Shown piece after piece: positions 17,615 through 27,057 of a stretch of 43,532 bases of DNA (positions within the stretch are counted from its first letter, which is position 1; each line of letters opens with the position of its first letter). Source of the DNA: Peptoniphilus sp. Lineage in GTDB: Bacteria; Bacillota; Clostridia; Tissierellales; Peptoniphilaceae. The DNA lies in NCBI GenBank assembly GCA_029983555.1, contig JASBZH010000005.1:1-43532 (forward strand), given 5' to 3'. The notes under the pieces are model-generated. The model saw nothing but the letters and a program-made list of their open reading frames with translations, ran no database searches and was not told the origin of the DNA. A program made the translations under genes and the position numbers.

Positions 17615-18522
17615 AAGTAATTGAGATTGATTTAGATTCTGTTGTTAAAGAAAAGTCTTTAATAGCTTTGGGGAATTTTGACGGAGTTCACAAAGGCCAT
17701 ATAGAATTAATTGATACTGCTATAAAAAGAGCAAAAGAACTAGATGTAAAATCAAGTGCACTTATTTTTAAGGAACATACAGATAATCTTGTCAATATTA
17801 ATAAAAAAGAGATTTTGACTAATAATAAGACTAAGTTTGAAATTTTTGAAAATTTAGGTCTGGATATTGTATATTTAATAGATTTTACAAAAGAATTTAT
17901 GGCCTATAGCCCCATGAAGTTCCTAGATGATTTTTTATGTAAAAGCCTAAATGTAATAGGGGTTGTAGTAGGTTATGACTATACCTATGGATATAAAAAA
18001 GAAGGACATGTTAATTTTTTACTAGACAATAAAAATCTATTTAAATCAGTTGATATCATAGCTCCTGTTAAAAATCAAAATATAAAAATTTCATCTTCTC
18101 TCATAAGGGATTTAATAAAAAATGGAAATTTAAAAAAAGCAAATTATTTATTAACTAGACCTTATAAAATTATAGGTGAAGTAATTCATGCAAAAGGTCT
18201 TGGCAAAAAAATGGGTTATCCAACTGCTAATTTAAAGCTTTTAGATAATTATGTAATACCAAGATTTGGAGTATACGATACAGATATTATAATTGATGGA
18301 AAAAAATATAAAGCTTCAACAAGCGTTGGTACAAATCCAACAGTTGAGACTAATGATGGGGTAAAAATAGAAGCTCATATATTAGATTTTAATAAAGATA
18401 TATATGGAAAAGTTGTTGAATTAGAATTTCTAGATTTTATTAGACCTGAAATTAAGTTTGATAATGTAGAAGAACTTTTTGAACAAATATCTAGAGATGT
18501 TGATGTAACTAGAAGAAGATAA
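17611..18522 (+). CDS. ribF: Bifunctional riboflavin kinase / FAD synthetase
   Basis: Converts riboflavin to FMN and then FAD. The N-terminal nucleotidyltransferase domain has LGNFDGVHKGH at about residues 21-31 and the downstream SSSLIRDLIKNG. The C-terminal kinase domain has GLGKKMGYPTANL and GVYDTDI. At 303 aa it is normal. It is the last gene of the nrnA-truB-ribF overlapping set. An independent promoter for rpsO begins just after its stop. Confidence 0.96.
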   Translation: MKVIEIDLDSVVKEKSLIALGNFDGVHKGHIELIDTAIKRAKELDVKSSALIFKEHTDNLVNINKKEILTNNKTKFEIFENLGLDIVYLIDFTKEFMAYSPMKFLDDFLCKSLNVIGVVVGYDYTYGYKKEGHVNFLLDNKNLFKSVDIIAPVKNQNIKISSSLIRDLIKNGNLKKANYLLTRPYKIIGEVIHAKGLGKKMGYPTANLKLLDNYVIPRFGVYDTDIIIDGKKYKASTSVGTNPTVETNDGVKIEAHILDFNKDIYGKVVELEFLDFIRPEIKFDNVEELFEQISRDVDVTRRR

Positions 18523-18524
18523 TC

Positions 18525-18553
18525 TTTACATTTCAACAACTATGTGATATTAT
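18525..18553 (+). promoter_or_regulatory. rpsO promoter
   Basis: TTTACA (18525-18530), a 17-bp spacer and TATTAT (18548-18553) with an extended TG at 18545-18546. The predicted start near 18560 gives a leader of about 79 nt. The promoter means that an ATG at 18552 cannot be the rpsO start. Confidence 0.7.
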
Positions 18554-18559
18554 GATACA

Positions 18560-18638
18560 AGTAAATTTTACCTATTCATGGTATGACGAACCTCTGACGC
18601 TTACTATGATTAGGTCAATTAAAATTAAGGAGGAAATT
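18560..18638 (+). promoter_or_regulatory. rpsO leader, probable S15 autoregulatory structure
   Basis: A 14-bp stem with one mismatch pairs 18570-18583 with 18602-18615 around an 18-nt loop, just before the AAGGAGG site. A G-U pair (18580/18605) stacked on a G-C pair (18581/18604) resembles the GU/GC motif that S15 recognises in 16S rRNA and in known rpsO leaders. That S15 binds here is inference. Confidence 0.55.
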
Positions 18639-18905
18639 ATGTTAGACAAAAAAATTAAACAAGCAATTATTGAAGAATTTCAAACAAGTGAAGGAGATAC
18701 TGGTTCTCCAGAAGTTCAAGTGGCACTTTTAACTAGAAGAATCAATGATTTAAATGAACACTTAAGAACTCACAAAAAAGACAACCACTCAAGAAGAGGA
18801 CTTCTTAAAATGGTTGGTCAAAGAAGAAACTTGTTGAGATATTTAAAAAATACTGATATAGAAAGATATCGTACACTTATTAAAAAACTACAAATTAGAG
18901 GATAA
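18639..18905 (+). CDS. rpsO: 30S ribosomal protein S15
   Basis: Primary-binding ribosomal protein of the 30S platform. The sequence from MLDKKIKQAII through GDTGSPEVQVALLT and HKKDNHSRRGLLKMVGQRR to LQIRG is a complete 88-aa S15. ATG 18639 follows AAGGAGG at 18627-18633. An upstream in-frame ATG at 18552 would add 29 residues that overlap the leader hairpin and is rejected. It precedes pnp as in many bacteria, separated by a terminator. Confidence 0.98.
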   Translation: MLDKKIKQAIIEEFQTSEGDTGSPEVQVALLTRRINDLNEHLRTHKKDNHSRRGLLKMVGQRRNLLRYLKNTDIERYRTLIKKLQIRG

Positions 18906-18908
18906 TAG

Positions 18909-18934
18909 GAGCGGTAAATCCGCTCTTTCTTTTT
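18909..18934 (+). terminator. Intrinsic terminator between rpsO and pnp
   Basis: A 6-bp all-strong GAGCGG/CCGCTC stem with a TAAAT loop is followed by TTTCTTTTT. It lies 4 nt after the rpsO stop and immediately before the pnp ribosome binding site. Confidence 0.8.
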
Positions 18935-18948
18935 AAAAGGAGGAAACA

Positions 18949-21060
18949 ATGGAAAAAGTTTTTACTATGCAGCTTGCTGGTTCCACATTAAAAGTTACTA
19001 TTGGAAAAGTTGCGGAACAAGCCAATGGAGCTTGTATGGTTCAATATGGTGAAACGTTGGTACTTGTTACAGCAACAGCATCTTCCAAACCTAGAGAAGG
19101 CATAGACTTTTTTCCTTTGAGTGTTGACTACGAGGAAAAAATGTATGCAGTAGGTAAAATTCCTGGAGGATTCATTAAAAGGGAAGGCAAGGCTAGTGAA
19201 AAAGCTACTCTTTGTGCAAGATTAATTGACAGACCTCTAAGACCTCTATTCCCAGAAGGCTATAGAAATGATGTGCAAGTTGTTGCTACAATTTTAAGTG
19301 TTGATCAAGATCATCTACCTGAAATTGCCGCAATGATTGGATCATCAATAGCTCTATCTATTTCTGACATACCTTTTGACGGACCGACTGGATCAGTTCA
19401 AGTTGGAATGATAGATGGCAAATATATAATAAATCCAAACGAAGAAGAAAGAGAAAATTCAGATATTAACTTAACACTCGCTGGTACTAAGTCTGCAATT
19501 ATGATGGTTGAATCTGGTTCAAACGAAGTAACAGAAGATGAAATGTTAGGTGCAATTTTTGAGGGACATGAGGCTATAAAAGAAATTTGTGAATTTATAG
19601 ATGAGATCACACATGAAGTTGGAAAAGAAAAATCAGAATATGAAGTCTTTATAGCTGATGAAAATATAGTATCTTTAGTTGAAGAATATGGAAAAGAAAG
19701 CTTGGTCAATGCTATTAGACAAAAAGATAAAGTTGTAAGAGAAGAATTGACTAATAAGGCTAAAGATGACATTAGAGAACATTTTGAAGATAAAGTGGAA
19801 GAATTTGGAAAAGATATAGAAGCAGCTATTGAAAAGATTGAGGTAGAGGAAGTAAGAAGGGGAATAATTGAAGAAGAAAGAAGACCTGACGATAGAAAAT
19901 TAGATGAAATCAGACCTCTTTCATCAGAAGTTGGACTTCTTCCTAGGACACATGGCTCTGGTTTATTTACAAGAGGACAAACACAAGTGCTTTCAGTAAC
20001 AACTCTTGGTTCACTTGCAGAAGAACAAACTATTGATGGTCTTGGTGATGATAAACCTAAGAGATATATACATCACTATAATTTCCCTGGCTTCTGTGTC
20101 GGAGATGTTAAACCTTTCCGTTCACCAGGTAGAAGAGAAATAGGTCATGGAGCTTTAGCTGAAAGGGCATTATTACCTGTAATTCCAAGTGTAGAAGATT
20201 TCCCATACACAATTAGAGTTGTATCTGAAGTTTTATCATCTAATGGATCATCTTCACAAGCTTCAATCTGTGGATCAACTTTATCTTTGATGGATGCTGG
20301 CGTTCCTATAAAGGCTCCCGTTGCAGGTATTGCTATGGGACTTATTGAAGAAGAAGGAACTACTAAAATATTAACTGATATTCAAGGACTTGAAGATCAT
20401 TTTGGAGATATGGACTTTAAAGTTGCTGGTACTAGAAAAGGTATTACAGCATTACAAATGGATATCAAAGTAGAAGGAATAAAAAAAGAAATTCTAGAAA
20501 CTGCTCTTGAAAGAGCAAAAATTGCTAGAATGCATATCCTTGACCACATGCAAAAAACTATTGAAAGTCCACGCGAAAAGCTATCTAAATATGCACCAAT
20601 AATTCACATAATAAAAATTGATCCAGAAAAGATTGGTGAAGTCATAGGACCTGGTGGCAAAATGATTAATAAGATCATTGAGCAAACTGATGTTAAAATA
20701 GATATTGATGACGATGGCAAAATTTCAATATTATCTAACGATGATGCAAAAGCAAAAAAAGCAATCGACATGATCGAATCTATTGTAAAAGAAGTTGAAG
20801 TTGGAGATATTTATCTAGGTAAAGTCAAAAAAATAGTTAAATTTGGAGCATTTGTTGAAATTAAAAAAGGTACTGAGGGCCTTCTTCATATTTCTGAAAT
20901 TGCTCATGAAAGAACTAGAGAAGTATCTGATGTCCTTAATGTTGGAGACGAAGTAAAAGTAAGGGTAATTGACGTCGACAATGAAAATGGTAAAATTTCA
21001 CTTTCTAGAAAATGTTTAATAGAAAAGAAAGATAATGATAAGGATAATAAAGATAAATAA
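18949..21060 (+). CDS. pnp: Polyribonucleotide nucleotidyltransferase (PNPase)
   Basis: 3'-5' phosphorolytic exoribonuclease, a core enzyme of mRNA decay together with RNase Y (also in this window). Two RNase PH domains (about 1-220 and 310-540) flank the helical domain. These are followed by KH (GEVIGPGGKMINKIIEQT, about 563-620) and S1 (GDIYLGKVKKIVKFGAFVEI, about 622-690). The second RNase PH core shows FPGFCVGDVKPFRSPGRREIGHGALAERAL-type conservation. At 703 aa it is full length, with a Lys/Asp-rich tail. It starts at ATG after AAGGAGG. Confidence 0.98.
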   Translation: MEKVFTMQLAGSTLKVTIGKVAEQANGACMVQYGETLVLVTATASSKPREGIDFFPLSVDYEEKMYAVGKIPGGFIKREGKASEKATLCARLIDRPLRPLFPEGYRNDVQVVATILSVDQDHLPEIAAMIGSSIALSISDIPFDGPTGSVQVGMIDGKYIINPNEEERENSDINLTLAGTKSAIMMVESGSNEVTEDEMLGAIFEGHEAIKEICEFIDEITHEVGKEKSEYEVFIADENIVSLVEEYGKESLVNAIRQKDKVVREELTNKAKDDIREHFEDKVEEFGKDIEAAIEKIEVEEVRRGIIEEERRPDDRKLDEIRPLSSEVGLLPRTHGSGLFTRGQTQVLSVTTLGSLAEEQTIDGLGDDKPKRYIHHYNFPGFCVGDVKPFRSPGRREIGHGALAERALLPVIPSVEDFPYTIRVVSEVLSSNGSSSQASICGSTLSLMDAGVPIKAPVAGIAMGLIEEEGTTKILTDIQGLEDHFGDMDFKVAGTRKGITALQMDIKVEGIKKEILETALERAKIARMHILDHMQKTIESPREKLSKYAPIIHIIKIDPEKIGEVIGPGGKMINKIIEQTDVKIDIDDDGKISILSNDDAKAKKAIDMIESIVKEVEVGDIYLGKVKKIVKFGAFVEIKKGTEGLLHISEIAHERTREVSDVLNVGDEVKVRVIDVDNENGKISLSRKCLIEKKDNDKDNKDK

Positions 21061-21068
21061 TATAAATT

Positions 21069-21101
21069 AATCGCATTAAAATTAAATTAATGCGATTTTT
21101 T
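21069..21101 (+). terminator. Intrinsic terminator after pnp
   Basis: A perfect 11-bp stem (21069-21079 with 21087-21097) closes a 7-nt loop and ends in a T-run. It lies 9 nt after the pnp stop and before the dut ribosome binding site. Confidence 0.85.
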
Positions 21102-21121
21102 ACATTTATACTGGAGGAAAA

Positions 21122-21553
21122 ATGGAAGTTAAAATTATTAATAAAAGTAAACACGATATGCCTAATTTTGAAACTACAGGTGCATCTGGAATGGATATAA
21201 GAGCGAATTTATCTTGTGATATAATTTTAAAGCCTTTAGAGAGAAAACTAATACCAACAGGTATATTTTTGGAACTAGAAGATAATTTTGAGGCACAAGT
21301 TAGAGCTCGCTCAGGACTTGCAATTAAAAAGGGACTTAGCCTAGTAAACGGAATTGGTACAATTGATTCAGATTACAGAGGAGAAGTAAAAGTTATTCTT
21401 ATAAATTTAAGTAACGAAGATGTCACTATAAAAGATGGAGATAGAATAGCTCAAATAGTTTTTATGAAAGTGGAGAAACCAAAAATTGTTGAAGTTAAAA
21501 GTATTTCTGATACAGAACGTGGTTCTGGAGGATTTGGTCACACAGGCATCTAA
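21122..21553 (+). CDS. dut: Deoxyuridine 5'-triphosphate nucleotidohydrolase (dUTPase)
   Basis: Trimeric dUTPase that hydrolyses dUTP to dUMP and PPi, preventing uracil incorporation in DNA. All five motifs are present: GASGMDIRA (I), ARSGLA (II), NGIGTIDSDYRGE (III), GDRIAQIVF (IV) and RGSGGFGHTG (V) at the C-terminus. At 143 aa it is normal. ATG follows CTGGAGG. It sits alone between a terminator and the ftsK promoter. Confidence 0.97.
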   Translation: MEVKIINKSKHDMPNFETTGASGMDIRANLSCDIILKPLERKLIPTGIFLELEDNFEAQVRARSGLAIKKGLSLVNGIGTIDSDYRGEVKVILINLSNEDVTIKDGDRIAQIVFMKVEKPKIVEVKSISDTERGSGGFGHTGI

Positions 21554-21557
21554 TGAA

Positions 21558-21588
21558 TATTGTTATAATTTTTTCTTATTGTTATAAT
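21558..21588 (+). promoter_or_regulatory. ftsK promoter with duplicated extended -10
   Basis: The 12-mer TATTGTTATAAT occurs twice, at 21558-21569 and 21577-21588. Each copy is an extended -10. The second also has a TTGTTA -35 (21560-21565) at 17-bp spacing, supplied by the first copy. The start of transcription would fall close to the GAGGTG site of ftsK. Confidence 0.6.
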
Positions 21589-21607
21589 ATTAATGAGGTG
21601 CTAATAG

Positions 21608-23962
21608 GTGGGTAAAAGAAAAAAAACTAAAAAGACTAATAGAAAATTTAATATACTAAAAAACGATAAGAATAAAAAGACTAAGTCTAATAGAAATCAA
21701 GCTGCTATTTCATCAAATAAAGAAATGACAGGTCTTTTTTTAATGGTAATAGGAATTATTGCTTTTATATCGCTTTATAGTCAAAAAATGGGATTAATCG
21801 GTAATTTCATTTATAAATTATTTTCTGTAATAGCAGGTTCAGCAAATTTTTTAATTCCAGTAATTTTAATTATTTGGGGTATATTATTTAATTTACCTCC
21901 AACTAAATTTAATATGAAGAGGTACATAATATCATCTTCTGTGGTATTTTTGTGCATTTTAATTATTCTAGATGGTTCTAAAGAATTTGATATGACACTT
22001 GTAGATAGAATAAGTAAATCTGCTGAATATCTAGACATTACAACTAGCGGTGGAGTTTTAGGTGCAATTTTTGGATTCTTTTCTTATAAACTCTTTGGTT
22101 CAATAGGAACTTATATAATTTTAGCATTTGTAATACTCTTTTCTTTATATATGATGTTAAAACCTAATATTGATCAATTCATTATAATGTTTGAACATAT
22201 AGGCGAATATATGGAATCTAAAAAAGAAAGTTTTAAAGAGAAAAAAGCAAAGAGAGAACTTAAAAAGGAGAAAAAGTTAAAAGACAAAGAAGAGCCAGAA
22301 ATTTTAATAAATTCAAGCGATTCTACTGAGAATTCAACTGAAAATGTAATAGTTAAAGATTATAACAACGAAGAAATAGATTCAGACTCTTATGTTGAAA
22401 AAGAAGATGATAAAAGAACTGATAATATCGCAGATGAAACTAATATAAATTCAGAAAATATTGATGACAATCTAGACGTTGAAGATACAATTAAAAGTGA
22501 CATTGAAAATAATGAAAAAATGATAAATTACACATATCCTGATATTGCACTTTTAAATAACAGCAACAAGAAAAAGAGCTTTTCAAAAGATGTCATTTTA
22601 AATAATGGAAAAATAATTGAATCTACTATGGCAAACTTTGGGATAGATTCTAAAATAGTCGCTATAAATAGAGGACCAGTCATCACTTCATATGAATTAA
22701 AGCCAGCCCCAGGAGTTAAACTTTCTAAGATTGTAGGTCTAAGCGATAATATTGCAATGGCTCTTGCGAGTTCAGATTTAAGAATAGAAGCTCCAATACC
22801 TGGCAAAACAGTAGTTGGAATAGAGGTACCTAATAAATCTAAAGATACGGTAAGTCTTAGAGAAATAATTGAGTCGCGTGAATTTAAAGACTTAGATTCA
22901 AACCTTCCACTTACCCTAGGAAAAGATGTCGAAGGAAATATTATTGTTTCTTCACTTGAAGATATGCCTCACTTATTGATAGCTGGTGCTACAGGATCAG
23001 GTAAGTCAGTTTGTATAAATTCTATAGTTACAAGTATAATATACAAATCATCTCCAGCAGATGTAAAGCTTATGCTTATTGACCCTAAAGTAGTTGAGCT
23101 AAGTGTTTATAATGGAATTCCACATCTTTTAATTGATGTAATAACTAATCCCAAAAAGGCTGCCTTTGCGCTTAATTGGGCAGTAGATGAAATGGAAAAA
23201 AGGTACGAAGCTTTTGCAAAATATTCAGTAAGAGATCTAAAGGGTTTTAATGAAAAAATGGTTAAATTGGAAAAACCCAATGAAAAGATGTCACAAATAC
23301 TAATAATAGTTGACGAATTGGCAGATCTCATGATGGTTGCTTCTAAGGAGATTGAAGAATACATTGCGCGCCTTGCTCAAAAAGCGAGAGCTGCAGGAAT
23401 GCATCTTATTTTAGCAACTCAAAGACCTTCTGTAGACGTAATTACTGGTACTATTAAGGCTAACATACCGTCACGAATTGCATTTTCTGTAAGTTCTTCA
23501 GTCGACTCTAGGACTATACTCGACATGGGTGGTGCAGAAAAACTTTTGGGTAAAGGCGATATGCTCTTTTATCCAGTTAAATATTCCAAACCTAAGAGAG
23601 TACAAGGCACCATGATTACTGACTCTGAAGTTGAAAGAGTTGTAAATTTTGTGAAACTAAATAATACACTTAGCACAAAGATAGAATCTAAAGTTGAAAA
23701 AGCTATTGAAAATAAAAAATCTAACGTGTCTACACAAACCGATGAACTATTTAAAGACGCTGTAGATTTAGTTTTAAAAGATGAGCAAGCTTCTATATCA
23801 TATCTACAGAGAAAATTAAGAATTGGATATTCTAGAGCGGGTAGAATAGTAGATCAAATGGAAGAATTTGGTATAATTGGCCCACATGAAGGTTCAAAAC
23901 CGAGAAAACTTTTGATGACAAAAGAAGAAGTTCAAAAATTATTGGAGGAAAAAGATGAATAA
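21608..23962 (+). CDS. ftsK: DNA translocase FtsK/SpoIIIE
   Basis: Septum-anchored hexameric DNA pump that clears the chromosome from the division site. About four hydrophobic segments occur within residues 40-190. A charged Asp/Glu/Asn/Lys-rich linker follows to about 310. The motor has Walker A (AGATGSGKSVC, near 460) and Walker B (LIIVDELADLM). The C-terminal winged-helix gamma domain (SYLQRKLRIGYSRAGRIVDQ) reads KOPS/SRS polarity sequences. The start is GTG with GAGGTG upstream. At 784 aa it is typical. The stop overlaps the rimO ATG. Confidence 0.97.
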   Translation: MGKRKKTKKTNRKFNILKNDKNKKTKSNRNQAAISSNKEMTGLFLMVIGIIAFISLYSQKMGLIGNFIYKLFSVIAGSANFLIPVILIIWGILFNLPPTKFNMKRYIISSSVVFLCILIILDGSKEFDMTLVDRISKSAEYLDITTSGGVLGAIFGFFSYKLFGSIGTYIILAFVILFSLYMMLKPNIDQFIIMFEHIGEYMESKKESFKEKKAKRELKKEKKLKDKEEPEILINSSDSTENSTENVIVKDYNNEEIDSDSYVEKEDDKRTDNIADETNINSENIDDNLDVEDTIKSDIENNEKMINYTYPDIALLNNSNKKKSFSKDVILNNGKIIESTMANFGIDSKIVAINRGPVITSYELKPAPGVKLSKIVGLSDNIAMALASSDLRIEAPIPGKTVVGIEVPNKSKDTVSLREIIESREFKDLDSNLPLTLGKDVEGNIIVSSLEDMPHLLIAGATGSGKSVCINSIVTSIIYKSSPADVKLMLIDPKVVELSVYNGIPHLLIDVITNPKKAAFALNWAVDEMEKRYEAFAKYSVRDLKGFNEKMVKLEKPNEKMSQILIIVDELADLMMVASKEIEEYIARLAQKARAAGMHLILATQRPSVDVITGTIKANIPSRIAFSVSSSVDSRTILDMGGAEKLLGKGDMLFYPVKYSKPKRVQGTMITDSEVERVVNFVKLNNTLSTKIESKVEKAIENKKSNVSTQTDELFKDAVDLVLKDEQASISYLQRKLRIGYSRAGRIVDQMEEFGIIGPHEGSKPRKLLMTKEEVQKLLEEKDE

Positions 23963-25271
23963 TATTCACATAGTGACCTTAGGTTGCTCCAAAAATGAAG
24001 TAGATTCTTCTATTATGGCATCTGTCCTAAACGCTAAAAAGTATAAAGTAACAGCTGATGCGAGTGAAGCTGATGTGATTATTGTCAATACTTGTGGATT
24101 TATTGATGCTGCAAAAGAAGAGTCTATAGATACAATACTTGAATCAGTCGAATATAAAATACGCGGGAATTGCAAAAAAGTTCTCTTAGCAGGATGCCTT
24201 GCACAGAGATATCCTGAAGAACTCATTAAAGAAATTCCTGAAGTTGATGGAATAATAGGAACTGGAAATGTAGGATATATTAATGAACTTCTAGATTCTA
24301 TATTAGATGGCAAAAAAGTTATAAAAACTGACAACTTAAATAGTGATTATATAGAAGGAATTAAAAAAAGAGATGTATCCGTAACTGAATATGTTAAAAT
24401 TTCAGAAGGCTGCAACAACAACTGTTCTTATTGTATAATTCCAAAACTTAGAGGTATAAATCGATCAAGGAAAATAGAAGATATCTATAAAGAAGTAGAG
24501 TATTTAGTAAAAAATGGAACTAGAGAAGTAATATTAATTGCTCAAAATACAACTGACTATGGTATTGATTTATATTCTAAATACTCATTAGCAAAATTAA
24601 TTAGGGAAATATCAAAAATCGAAAAGTTAAAGTGGATTAGAGTTCTTTATTTATATCCAGACCATTTTGAGAAAGAATTGATTGATGAATTTATTAATAA
24701 CGATAAATTGGTTAAATATGTCGATATTCCGCTTCAGCATGTTTCTGATAATGTTCTTAAGAGAATGAATCGAAAAACAAATAAGGAACAAATTATTAAT
24801 TTAATTAAAACTTTAAGAGAGCAAATAGACGATATGATTATAAGAACTACTTTTATAGTAGGATTTCCTGGCGAGACAAAAGAAGATATATATGAACTCA
24901 AAAGTTTTATAAAAACATATAAATTTGATAAACTGGGAGTTTTTCCATATTCACAAGAAGAAGGAACTAAGGCAGCTCTTTTAGATGATCAGATTGATGA
25001 TTCTATAAAAAATGAAAGAAGAGATGCTATAATGGATATACAAACTGATATTTCTTCAAATCTTTTAGATGAAAAAATAGGAAATGCTTATGATGTTATA
25101 GTAGAAGAAAAAGTTGATGAGACTACCTATATAGGAAGAAGTTACATGGATGCTCCAGAGATAGATGGAGTTATTTATATTAATAGCGACTCTATCTTAG
25201 ATCTTGGAGAATTTTATAAAGTAAGAATAACGGACAGTTTAGATTATGATTTGATAGGAGAGAGGATATGA
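23955..25271 (+). CDS. rimO: Ribosomal protein S12 methylthiotransferase RimO
   Basis: Radical SAM enzyme with two 4Fe-4S clusters that methylthiolates an Asp of S12. The N-terminal UPF0004 domain opens with HIVTLGCSKNEVDSS and carries the cluster cysteines, with NTCGFI and LAGCLAQRY. The radical SAM motif is CNNNCSYC. A TRAM domain ends the protein (about 375-438). TLGCSKNEVDS favours RimO over MiaB. ATG lies 8 nt within the ftsK end, after TTGGAGG. Confidence 0.93.
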   Translation: MNNIHIVTLGCSKNEVDSSIMASVLNAKKYKVTADASEADVIIVNTCGFIDAAKEESIDTILESVEYKIRGNCKKVLLAGCLAQRYPEELIKEIPEVDGIIGTGNVGYINELLDSILDGKKVIKTDNLNSDYIEGIKKRDVSVTEYVKISEGCNNNCSYCIIPKLRGINRSRKIEDIYKEVEYLVKNGTREVILIAQNTTDYGIDLYSKYSLAKLIREISKIEKLKWIRVLYLYPDHFEKELIDEFINNDKLVKYVDIPLQHVSDNVLKRMNRKTNKEQIINLIKTLREQIDDMIIRTTFIVGFPGETKEDIYELKSFIKTYKFDKLGVFPYSQEEGTKAALLDDQIDDSIKNERRDAIMDIQTDISSNLLDEKIGNAYDVIVEEKVDETTYIGRSYMDAPEIDGVIYINSDSILDLGEFYKVRITDSLDYDLIGERI

Positions 25272-25801
25272 ATACTCCAAATAAATTGACATTAATTAGA
25301 GTTTTGATGGTTCCAATTTTTGTTATTTTAATGTATCAGGATTTTAGTTCTGCAAGAATTGTTGCAACAATTATATTTGCTGCAGCTTCTTTTACAGACT
25401 TTTTAGATGGACATCTTGCTAGAAAGAATAATTTAGTAACTAATTTTGGAAAATTTGCAGATCCGCTTGCTGATAAAATTCTAGTTTGCTCTGCACTCAT
25501 TCTTTTGACAAGTGCAAATGAAGTACCAGCTTGGATGGTAATTATAATTATTGCTAGAGAATTTACTATAACAGGGTTTAGAATAATTGCAGCATCAGAA
25601 AATATTACTATAGCTGCAAGTCCACTTGGAAAAATTAAAACTATTTCTCAACTTATTTCTTTGATACTAATATTATCAAATATAGAAGCATTAAGACAAC
25701 CTGGTCTATATATATTTTATATAGCTACATTCTTCACAGTTTTATCAGGTATTGATTATATTAAGAAGAATATTAAAGTTTTAGATTTAAATAACATATA
25801 A
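25268..25801 (+). CDS. pgsA: CDP-diacylglycerol-glycerol-3-phosphate 3-phosphatidyltransferase
   Basis: Membrane enzyme that makes phosphatidylglycerol phosphate, the committed step to acidic phospholipids. The CDP-alcohol phosphotransferase signature is complete (DFLDGHLARKNNLVTNFGKF followed by ADPLADK). Several hydrophobic helices make up the rest. At 177 aa it is normal. It overlaps rimO by ATGA and is followed 8 nt later by cinA. The pgsA-cinA-recA order is the common Firmicute arrangement. Confidence 0.96.
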   Translation: MNTPNKLTLIRVLMVPIFVILMYQDFSSARIVATIIFAAASFTDFLDGHLARKNNLVTNFGKFADPLADKILVCSALILLTSANEVPAWMVIIIIAREFTITGFRIIAASENITIAASPLGKIKTISQLISLILILSNIEALRQPGLYIFYIATFFTVLSGIDYIKKNIKVLDLNNI

Positions 25802-25809
25802 GGTGTAAA

Positions 25810-27057
25810 ATGAAAGCTACAATTATTACAATAGGAAAAGAATTATTAATAGGATCTATTTTAAATACAAACTCAAAATATTTATCATCTAAATTAACTG
25901 ATCTAGGTGTTGAAGTTTCAAAACAGGTAACTGTTGATGACAATATGGCAGATATTGTAAATGAACTTGATATAGATTCTAAGTCTTCTGATTTGATTTT
26001 ACTTTCAGGAGGTCTTGGACCAACTAATGATGATATTACAAGAGAAAGTCTGGCTAAATTTTTGGGCAAAGACATCTATATTGACGAGGAAGAAAAGTTA
26101 ATAATGGAAACAAGATTTTCTAGAAATGGAGAATCTATGCCTAAAAATAATATTAAGCAAGTTTGTCTGATAGAAGGATCTACTAAACTTAAAAATAATT
26201 GGGGAGTGGCCCTTGGTGAGTATATTGTAAAGGATAAAGTGACTTATGTTGTATTTCCAGGACCTCCAAATGAATTTGAAAATATGGTTGATAATTATTT
26301 ATCAGAAATCATTAAATCAGATGACAATATTATTGTAAAATCTCTCGATGTAATCGGACTTGGTGAGTCAAGAGTAGAAGAAAAAATTAGAAAATTAAAT
26401 ATTGAAAATGGAAATGTATCTATAAATACTTTCGCACATCAAGGTTACACTGAGATAAAAATAATTGGAAAGAGCAATGATTTCACCTTTGTATCAAAAA
26501 GTATTGAAGTAGTAGAAGAGACGCTTTATAGAGAATTTAGAGATCATATATACTCTGACAAAAATCTTGAAATAGCGAGCGTATTAGTTGAAAAATTAAT
26601 TGAAAATAATCTTACAATTGCATTTGCTGAATCAATTACGGGAGGAAAACTCGCCTCATCTATCACAGATGTTCCAGGTTCTTCCAATGTCATAGGTTCT
26701 TCATATGTGACTTATTCAAATGAATCTAAAAAAATGAACTTAAACGTTAATAGAGAAACTTTGGAAAAATATGGAGCTGTTAGTGATAAGACAGCTTATG
26801 AAATGGCTAAAGGTTTAAAAGAAAAAACTAATGCTGATATATGTGTTTCAACAACTGGAGAGGCAGGCCCAAATCCGTCTGAGAAAGAGGTTGGAACAGT
26901 ATTTTCATGCATTTATTTTAACGATAAAAAATATTTTATGAAACATTATGATTTTAATGGAGGTAGAAACAAAATTAGAAATCGTACTGTAAATTCAGTA
27001 TTATCTCAAATATTATTTCTGATAAATAGGAAGGAGTATCAAAATGAAGGAAAATAA
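25810..27057 (+). CDS. cinA: CinA family protein (competence/damage-inducible; NMN amidohydrolase domain)
   Basis: Two-domain CinA. The N-terminal MoCF-like COG1058 domain (about 1-170) has GKELLIGSILNTNSKYLS and LSGGLGPTNDDITRESLA. The C-terminal nicotinamide mononucleotide deamidase domain (about 255-410) has AESITGGKLASSITDVPGSS and STTGEAGP. At 415 aa it is full length. The end overlaps the recA start by 14 nt, so recA is co-transcribed with cinA. I see no LexA site ahead of either gene. Confidence 0.95.
   Translation: MKATIITIGKELLIGSILNTNSKYLSSKLTDLGVEVSKQVTVDDNMADIVNELDIDSKSSDLILLSGGLGPTNDDITRESLAKFLGKDIYIDEEEKLIMETRFSRNGESMPKNNIKQVCLIEGSTKLKNNWGVALGEYIVKDKVTYVVFPGPPNEFENMVDNYLSEIIKSDDNIIVKSLDVIGLGESRVEEKIRKLNIENGNVSINTFAHQGYTEIKIIGKSNDFTFVSKSIEVVEETLYREFRDHIYSDKNLEIASVLVEKLIENNLTIAFAESITGGKLASSITDVPGSSNVIGSSYVTYSNESKKMNLNVNRETLEKYGAVSDKTAYEMAKGLKEKTNADICVSTTGEAGPNPSEKEVGTVFSCIYFNDKKYFMKHYDFNGGRNKIRNRTVNSVLSQILFLINRKEYQNEGK

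Noticed and set aside
18552..18638. N-terminal extension of S15 from ATG 18552
   Set aside because: The ATG lies inside the rpsO promoter -10 region. The added residues are not S15-like, and a strong AAGGAGG stands before ATG 18639.
19398..19772. 124-codon open frame on the minus strand inside pnp
   Set aside because: It is antisense to PNPase, Ser-rich and low in complexity, with no initiation signals. It is a shadow of the real gene.
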